The notes under the pieces: model-generated | What the model was told of the DNA's origin: nothing | Seen by the model: only the letters and a program-made list of their open reading frames with translations | Database searches by the model: none | Made by a program: the position numbers and the translations under genes | DNA from: an uncultured Pirellula sp. | Lineage (GTDB): Bacteria > Planctomycetota > Planctomycetia > Pirellulales > Pirellulaceae | Length of the DNA stretch: 20,540 nucleotides | Reading direction: 5' to 3' | Assembly (NCBI GenBank): GCA_903892365.1 | Contig: CAITIF010000263.1 | Coordinates: 1-20,540, forward strand | In this document: positions 15,251 through 20,540 of the stretch, one piece after another | Layout of the letters: each line of letters begins with the position of its first letter | Numbering within the stretch: the stretch's first letter is position 1

Positions 15251-15476
15251 CCTAGCGACACTAGGTAGCTTTCGAGCCCTTCACGTTGCATGAAGTGTTG
15301 CAGCTATGTTCCGCTGGCAATGTTTAGCTAGTAGAACAAAACCCACCCACTCATCGACAATTCACCCGGTTTATATCCACTTCCATTCCAGTTCTCAAAA
15401 TTCAGCGTGGTAAGGTTGGTCTGCTGATTGCGAACAACCCCGCTCGCCTTGGACTGGAAAGGATATTCATTGTTTT

Positions 15477-17564
15477 ATGCTTATGCGGCATCCGCTCACT
15501 GAACTACAATTTGCTTATCGATTGCCTTACGGAGCGAACGTTACCGAACAGGGCGTTCACTTTACGATTTTCAGTCGGTCTGCGACTGCAATGCGGCTTC
15601 TGCTCTATAAGCATGTCGATGACCGAGAACCATCTGAGATTGTTGAATTCGATCGACGCAACGATCGCTGGGGCGATGTGTGGAGCATTTGCGTTCCACA
15701 CCTAAAACCAGGTCAATTGTATCACTTGCAATCCAATGGTCCGTTCGATCCGGAATCTGGGCAGTGGTTTGACAGCAACGCCCGACTGGTTGATCCCTAC
15801 GCTAAAGCCCTTGCAGGCTGTTGCCAACATACGACCGATGGCGTCATCCGTCCACCCAAATGCGTTGTTGTGGACGATGCTTTTGACTGGGAGGGAGATC
15901 GACACGTTCGACGATCGCTCAGCGACAGCGTGATTTATGAAATGCACGTTCGCGGATTCACGCAAAGCAAATCGTCCAAAGTGGAGAACCCCGGAACCTA
16001 TCTGGGAGTCATCGAAAAGATCCCGTACCTCCAAAGTCTAGGGGTCACCGCCGTCGAACTGATGCCGGTCCACGAATTCCCTATTCTTGATATGCACGGA
16101 AACTCCCCGGAGCGACCGAACTACTGGGGGTACGACCCTATGGCTTTCTTTGCACCGCATCGAGGCTATGCATGTTCCAAAGAACCGGGCGCCCAGGTGA
16201 ATGAGTTCAAGCAAATGGTGAAGGCGCTTCACCAAGCTGGAATCGAAGTCATCCTGGATGTGGTCTTCAACCATACCTGCGAAGGGAACGAACGAGGGCC
16301 CGTGCTGTCGTTCAAGGGACTTGAAAATCAAGTCTACTACATCCTGAATTCAGGTGGGGCTCACTACAGCAACTACACCGGTTGCGGCAACACGTTTAAC
16401 GGCAATCACCCAGTATGCCGCGAGCTGATTTTTCATTGCTTGCGACATTGGGTTCACAACTACCATATTGACGGCTTCCGATTCGATCTTGCAAGTATTC
16501 TGTCGCGTGATCGCTTCGGTAACCTGATGCCGAATGCTCCTCTGGTCGACTTGATTGCAGAGGATCCTATGCTGGCTGATACCAAGATCATTGCTGAAGC
16601 TTGGGATGCCGCTGGCGCTTACCAAGTTGGGTCTTTCGGGGATTTGCGTTGGGCCGAATGGAACGGGCGTTACCGAGATGACGTACGTCGTTATTGGCGT
16701 GGCGATCCTGGCATGGTTGGCGCAATGGCTACCCGCCTAAGCGGTTCATCGGATCTTTACGAACAGTCCGGTCGAGCACCTTACTGCAGCATCAACTTCG
16801 TTACATCCCACGATGGATTTACGATGAATGATCTGGTTAGCTTCAAAGATAAACACAATGAAGCCAATGGTGAAGGCAATCGTGACGGGGACAACAACAA
16901 CTGTAGCGACAACTACGGTACTGAAGGGCCAACGAAAAAGAAAGGTGTCGAATCGATCCGAAATCGTCAGGTCAAGAATATGATCGCGTCACTGATGTTG
17001 AGCCAAGGTGTGCCGATGCTGTTGATGGGGGACGAAGTTCGCCGTACTCAGCGCGGAAACAATAATGCCTATTGCCAAGATAATGAAATTTCTTGGTTCA
17101 ATTGGAACGATCTGGAACAACATCCGGATATCTTCCGATTCACTCAAGGTCTTATCGAGTTTCGCAAGATGCAACCGTCGCTCCGACGCGAACGCTTTTT
17201 GACCGGACGACCTCAAGATGTTCGCGGCGTCCCCGATGTTAGCTGGTTCGAATCCACCGGCAAGCCAATCCATTGGGATGCTCCCGACGGAACTTTGGTT
17301 TGTTGGCTCGGAAAGCCATCCACCATCGACGATCCCGACGGTTTTGGTCGCGACATTTTGATCATGCTCAACGGCACTCCTGAATCGAAAATCTTTACGA
17401 TGCCCCCTCAAACACGAGGCATTCGATGGCGATTGTTTGCGGACACTTCCAAAGAATCACCTAAAGATTTATATCCCGATTTGGATGGCCCTGTGGCACC
17501 CGCTACACGGCAAATCGAATTGCTCTACCGATCGACCATGATTTGGGTTGCGGAAGAACGCTAA
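15477..17564 (+). CDS. glgX: Glycogen debranching enzyme GlgX (isoamylase type, GH13)
   Basis: A 695-residue enzyme that hydrolyses alpha-1,6 branches of glycogen (limit dextrin) in the cytoplasm. The N-terminal CBM48-like domain (about 8-110) contains YGANVTEQGVHFTIFSRSA. The GH13 barrel contains VIYEMHVRGFT (152-162), WGYDPMAFFAPHRGYA (217-232) and DVVFNHTCEGN (261-271). The catalytic residues are D337 (DGFRFDLAS, nucleophile), E374 (IIAEAWD, acid/base) and D446 (FVTSHDGFT). MLLMGDEVRRTQRGNNNAYCQDN (514-536) is typical of GlgX rather than branching enzymes. The length suits the family. The ATG at 15477 has GGAAAGGAT upstream; a second in-frame ATG at 15483 is equally possible. No glycogen synthase or phosphorylase gene is nearby. 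It ends 7 nt from the convergent 88-aa gene. Confidence 0.95.
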   Translation: MLMRHPLTELQFAYRLPYGANVTEQGVHFTIFSRSATAMRLLLYKHVDDREPSEIVEFDRRNDRWGDVWSICVPHLKPGQLYHLQSNGPFDPESGQWFDSNARLVDPYAKALAGCCQHTTDGVIRPPKCVVVDDAFDWEGDRHVRRSLSDSVIYEMHVRGFTQSKSSKVENPGTYLGVIEKIPYLQSLGVTAVELMPVHEFPILDMHGNSPERPNYWGYDPMAFFAPHRGYACSKEPGAQVNEFKQMVKALHQAGIEVILDVVFNHTCEGNERGPVLSFKGLENQVYYILNSGGAHYSNYTGCGNTFNGNHPVCRELIFHCLRHWVHNYHIDGFRFDLASILSRDRFGNLMPNAPLVDLIAEDPMLADTKIIAEAWDAAGAYQVGSFGDLRWAEWNGRYRDDVRRYWRGDPGMVGAMATRLSGSSDLYEQSGRAPYCSINFVTSHDGFTMNDLVSFKDKHNEANGEGNRDGDNNNCSDNYGTEGPTKKKGVESIRNRQVKNMIASLMLSQGVPMLLMGDEVRRTQRGNNNAYCQDNEISWFNWNDLEQHPDIFRFTQGLIEFRKMQPSLRRERFLTGRPQDVRGVPDVSWFESTGKPIHWDAPDGTLVCWLGKPSTIDDPDGFGRDILIMLNGTPESKIFTMPPQTRGIRWRLFADTSKESPKDLYPDLDGPVAPATRQIELLYRSTMIWVAEER

Positions 17565-17571
17565 CCGGAAC

Positions 17572-17838
17572 TCAATGATCCTGTTCGGAATCCAGCTCTA
17601 AAAGTGAACTCATTTCGTTCCACCATTCGGATTCTGTCCAATCGAGCAATGTCAATGAATCGCGTACCTGATCCAACTGGTCGGGTACGCTGAGGGATTC
17701 GTCGACGAACAGAATGGGTGTTTTTCCAAGGCGGACCAAACCTCCGCGAACTCCGCCCAGCCACTCGCAACGCACGGAGATTCCCTCGTCGGAGGCGATT
17801 TCAAGGATCCGTTCTAGTCGTTCAAGGGTCTGCAACAT
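17572..17838 (-). CDS. Conserved-looking small protein of unknown function (88 aa)
   Basis: An 88-residue acidic, soluble protein. A helical N-terminus (MLQTLERLERILEIASDEGI) leads into CEWLGGVRGGLVRLGKTPILFVDESLSVPDQLDQVRDSL (24-62), which reads as compact beta-alpha structure, and an acidic Trp-containing tail (WTESEWWNEMSSLLELDSEQD). I recall similar small planctomycete proteins but no function. It is favoured over the overlapping frames by its regular composition. The ATG at 17838 diverges from the histidine kinase gene. Confidence 0.7.
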   Translation of the reverse strand: MLQTLERLERILEIASDEGISVRCEWLGGVRGGLVRLGKTPILFVDESLSVPDQLDQVRDSLTLLDWTESEWWNEMSSLLELDSEQDH

Positions 17839-17891
17839 TTTGCTATCTTTCTTGACTCCGCTTGATTTCGCAATGCCTTTTCGTGTACCAC

Positions 17892-17907
17892 TCGGATTCG
17901 AATCCGA
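17892..17907. promoter_or_regulatory. Perfect 16-bp palindrome, possible operator
   Basis: TCGGATTCGAATCCGA is its own reverse complement. It sits in the 72-nt region between the divergent 88-aa gene and the kinase gene, directly before the kinase's first ATG at 17911. A dimeric repressor or other palindrome-binding regulator could bind here. It may also be chance. Confidence 0.35.
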
Positions 17908-17910
17908 TTG

Positions 17911-18804
17911 ATGTTTCCCTGGCCATTGAGATTGGCCACTGGTTTCACAGTAGCGATCTTTGGCTTAGAACTCCATATCAACCGATGGGCTCCCCTCATG
18001 TTGGAACTGCGTGCAAATCCACCTCAGACCTCGACACTGCCAACTCTTCATGCGCACGAGCCGACTCTAGGAGTTGACTCGAATGAAGTGACGGTCGCTC
18101 GACTTCAAGCGCGACTGGCTCAAGTCGAACGCCTGGCTGCGGTCGGCGAACTGACCAGCACGACCACGCACGAGTTCAATAATCTCCTGATGACCATCTT
18201 GAACTACGCGAAAATGGGGCTTCGCAACAAAGACGATGCCAGTCGTGAGAAAGCCTTCACTCGTATTCTCGATGCCGCCAACCGCGGCGCCAAAATCACC
18301 AGTACCGTTCTTGGCTTAGCTCGCAATCGCAGTGGGGATATGGAGCCGACCTCCTTGGTACCACTTATTCAAGACACCCTGGTTCTGCTGGAACGCGAGC
18401 TGCAAAAATATCGTATCGCGGTAGAGACGCAGTTCGAAGAAGTTCCGAATGTCATGGCGGCTGGAAATCAAATCCAGCGATTGATGTTGAACTTGCTTAC
18501 CAACGCCCGGCAAGCCATCGGGGAAGTTGGAACGATTCGAATCAAGGTAGCGTTCGAATCCAGCAGTAACACCGTGGTCGTCACGGTCCGCGATACAGGT
18601 GCTGGCATCGATGCTGCTATCTTGCCAAAGATCTTCGAGCCGTTCTTCACAACGAAGAACGGGCCGGATGACAGCGGCAAGGGTGGAACCGGCTTGGGCC
18701 TATCAGCTTGCAAAGAAATCATCGATCAACATCAGGGGCGTATCCGCGTCGAAAGCACCGTAGGCAAGGGAACCGCATTCATCATCCGGTTTCCCGTCGC
18801 TTAA
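17911..18804 (+). CDS. Soluble sensor histidine kinase
   Basis: A 297-residue kinase (if started at ATG 17911) that autophosphorylates on histidine. The H-box is GELTSTTTHEFNNLLMTILNY (79-99) with H87. The dimerisation helix continues through DAANRGAKITSTVLGLAR. The ATPase domain has the N-box LMLNLLTNARQAI (191-203), G1 VRDTGAGID (226-234), the F-box KIFEPFFTTK (240-249) and G2 GGTGLGLSACKEIID (258-272), so it should be active. The THEFNNLL type resembles NtrB-like kinases. No PAS or GAF domain or convincing membrane anchor precedes the H-box; a coiled-coil at 60-78 does. A second start at ATG 17998 (268 aa) is plausible because residues 1-30 look uninformative. No response regulator lies adjacent. 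Confidence 0.88.
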   Translation: MFPWPLRLATGFTVAIFGLELHINRWAPLMLELRANPPQTSTLPTLHAHEPTLGVDSNEVTVARLQARLAQVERLAAVGELTSTTTHEFNNLLMTILNYAKMGLRNKDDASREKAFTRILDAANRGAKITSTVLGLARNRSGDMEPTSLVPLIQDTLVLLERELQKYRIAVETQFEEVPNVMAAGNQIQRLMLNLLTNARQAIGEVGTIRIKVAFESSSNTVVVTVRDTGAGIDAAILPKIFEPFFTTKNGPDDSGKGGTGLGLSACKEIIDQHQGRIRVESTVGKGTAFIIRFPVA

Positions 18805-18817
18805 CGGCTGGGCAGTA

Positions 18818-20540
18818 TCACTCGCGAACATTGAGTTCGAGTTTCCAGTGCTGATCATTGCGTGTGCTTTTGCACCACAGCTCAAACACCCCTAGCTCAG
18901 TGATTCTACTTTCAAAACGCACCGGGATGATTTGCTCTCCTTCTGCGGTTGTCAGCGAAACCTCCATGGGCGAGCTCTCGGTCAATTCCTCTTCATCCCA
19001 CGACCTCAAGTAGGTACCAGGGCGATCTTGCTTTCGGATCGTGCTGGAAAAGAAACGGAACTTTGCCTTTTGGCCGACCTTCAATCCGACTTCGCGACTT
19101 GCCACATCGATCTGAGTTCCCTCCTCCATCCCTTGTGGCACGACGCATAGCGCCTGCAAGGGACGAGGCAATCCGGGAATCGCCGGTCCAGAGCTTTCGA
19201 TTCCGATGTAATAGCTGCGAGCGGTTCCGCCACGAATCCGAATTCCACCATGCAGCTTCGCCCACTGGTAGTATGCTGCGCCACACGCAACCGCTTGATC
19301 CAAATCCTCGACGCCGCCCAATACTGTTGGTCCGGTACCTTGAGCTGTCCAGGAGGCAAGCGATTGAAGCAAGCGTTCTCGAAACGCTACTGCATTGAAA
19401 ACACCACCATTGAACAGCAAATGAGTGAGTTTCAAATCGGCTTGTTCTGCATGCTTCAAATGGTCGGTCAAAAAGGAAGCCACATGTCGAGTCACCGCAG
19501 TATCGGACTCGAACGGAAGTCCGATTTCTTGAAACCCGCTTTCATTGTCACGGACCGGCCTTTCATCAGGCTGCACAAGAGGAAAAAAACCATCGACGAG
19601 TGTTTCTTCCACTAACGTTTTCGGGAGCTCCAAGGTGACGGTCCCCCCAATCAGTTTGCTTCCTCGTCCCAAGACCGTCAGCGGGTAAGACTCGGGAGCA
19701 GATTTTCCTTTCAGCAAGTTCTCCTTGGCAAGCCGACACGAATGCCAAAGCGATATCGATTGCCAAGGGTTCAGTTTGGTTCCTTTGTTCGCAAACAAAC
19801 CAGCCGCAACGTGCGCGAGCGTAAGATCCATGTTGTCACCACCAATCAGCAAGTGATTGCCAACCGCTAGGCGGCTCATGTTCAGCTCGCCACCTTCGCT
19901 TTGGACGCGAACAAGCGTCAAGTCCGTCGTGCCCCCACCGACATCGCAGACCAGCAAGACATCATTCTCTTTTAACGTCTTACGCCAATCGTTTCCATGA
20001 GCGTGGATCCAATTGTAAAGCGCCGCTTGAGGTTCCTCTAAAAACAACAAGTCACTTGGGAAGCCGGCAGCTAAGGCAGCTTGCCGAGTCAGCTCGCGAG
20101 CGACCAAATCAAACGAAGCTGGAACCGTAAGCACCACTTGCTGTTCTGCAAACGGGGAATCCGGAAATTCCAAATGCCACGCATCCACCAAATGCATCAA
20201 GTAGGCGGTGGTCGCAGCGACGGGGGAAATCAGTGGCACCCCTGCTTCCGATTCCCAAGGCAATATCGGAGACTGACGATCGACCCGTTTGTTGCACAAC
20301 CAGCTCTTGGCGGCAGCGATCACGCGATCGGGTTGTTCGCTGGCAATGCGCCGCGCGTACTCGCCCACCACGCCGAATTGGCTTCGAATGCCGGGAACCG
20401 TCAGATTGGCGTCGTCGGGCGTGGCAACTAAATACAGAAAGGACGGCAGCGAGAGCCTTCGCTCCACGACTCCCGGCGCAACCAACTGAGGAATGGGCAG
20501 GACCGCAACCATCGGTTCCGATTCCTCCATGGAAGCGAAC
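18818..20540 (-). CDS. Hsp70-family protein (DnaK-like ATPase), 5' end beyond the window
   Basis: The reading frame is open to the right edge (FAS-MEESEPM...), and the first phosphate loop expected at the N-terminus (IDLGTTN) is missing, so the start lies outside. The ATG at 20530 is internal. About 573 codons are present. Numbering from that ATG, visible Hsp70 elements are LPIPQL (11-16), VVLTVPASFD (132-141), FLEEPQAALYNW (163-174), phosphate 2 VCDVGGGTTDLTLVR (194-208), the adenosine motif LLFNGGVF (371-378) and LDQAVACGAA (410-419). The C-terminal 130 residues (from about 440) replace the usual substrate-binding domain with a diverged beta-rich region ending in LELWCKSTRNDQHWKLELNVRE. It is probably a cytoplasmic, specialised chaperone-like ATPase rather than DnaK itself. 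It converges with the kinase gene, 13 nt apart. Confidence 0.88.
   Translation of the reverse strand, partial: FASMEESEPMVAVLPIPQLVAPGVVERRLSLPSFLYLVATPDDANLTVPGIRSQFGVVGEYARRIASEQPDRVIAAAKSWLCNKRVDRQSPILPWESEAGVPLISPVAATTAYLMHLVDAWHLEFPDSPFAEQQVVLTVPASFDLVARELTRQAALAAGFPSDLLFLEEPQAALYNWIHAHGNDWRKTLKENDVLLVCDVGGGTTDLTLVRVQSEGGELNMSRLAVGNHLLIGGDNMDLTLAHVAAGLFANKGTKLNPWQSISLWHSCRLAKENLLKGKSAPESYPLTVLGRGSKLIGGTVTLELPKTLVEETLVDGFFPLVQPDERPVRDNESGFQEIGLPFESDTAVTRHVASFLTDHLKHAEQADLKLTHLLFNGGVFNAVAFRERLLQSLASWTAQGTGPTVLGGVEDLDQAVACGAAYYQWAKLHGGIRIRGGTARSYYIGIESSGPAIPGLPRPLQALCVVPQGMEEGTQIDVASREVGLKVGQKAKFRFFSSTIRKQDRPGTYLRSWDEEELTESSPMEVSLTTAEGEQIIPVRFESRITELGVFELWCKSTRNDQHWKLELNVRE

Noticed and set aside
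15250..15266. CCTAG...CTAGG hairpin after xseB as a terminator
   Set aside because: The stem is only five base pairs and no T-run follows.
17908..17910. TTG at 17908 as the kinase start
   Set aside because: An ATG follows immediately at 17911, and the TTG overlaps the end of the palindrome; ATG is preferred, with 17998 as an alternative.
20528..20530. ATG at the right edge as the start of the Hsp70 protein
   Set aside because: The frame continues upstream to the window edge and the N-terminal phosphate loop is missing, so this methionine is internal.

Overview
The window looks like chromosomal DNA of a planctomycete, most likely in or near the Pirellulales (Rhodopirellula-like). The clues are a DUF1573 secreted protein, an Hsp70-like protein of the diverged planctomycete type, a long proline/asparagine-rich secreted protein with a 'YRPVTAFDPRYG...QPCTSYQ' block, a coiled-coil protein ending in RGRWLAQLGL, few strong Shine-Dalgarno sites, and CGGCTAGC-type palindromes after genes. 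The assignment rests on recalled family resemblance, not a search. The region reads as ordinary core or near-core genome. I see no phage, transposase, tRNA, rRNA, CRISPR or defence genes.

Layout. Positions 91-3473 (+) hold a secreted MsrA, then an M81/MlrC-type metallohydrolase whose stop codon overlaps the GTG start of an enolase-superfamily enzyme. These last two form a translationally coupled catabolic pair. Positions 3474-4055 contain no clear gene, but a 49-codon membrane ORF may be real. On the minus strand a cyanophycin-synthetase-like ATP-grasp protein (7755-5809) is followed after 25 nt by PolX (5783-4056). A rho-independent terminator at 7814-7845 separates this pair from a secreted low-complexity protein (9646-7910). 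A DUF72 protein (9870-10781) diverges from the latter. Next come a 337-nt gap with degenerate repeats, a secreted DUF1573 protein (11119-12114), a 60-nt REP-like palindrome and a strong terminator.

The minus-strand block 14762-12395 encodes a coiled-coil protein and an SDR oxidoreductase. Positions 14948-17564 (+) hold xseB and the glycogen debranching enzyme glgX. An 88-aa conserved-looking protein (minus) and a soluble histidine kinase (plus) diverge around a perfect 16-bp palindrome. An Hsp70-family ATPase (minus) runs off the right edge, so its N-terminus is outside the window.

The most unusual item is the cyanophycin-synthetase-like protein. Its N-terminal and ATP-grasp regions look complete, but the Mur-ligase half is reduced to a short remnant without the P-loop. 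This resembles the architecture described for CphA2-type enzymes rather than CphA1. Second are the two CGGCTAGC palindromes: one encodes the stop codon and last residues of PolX, the other lies in the 3' region of the DUF1573 gene.
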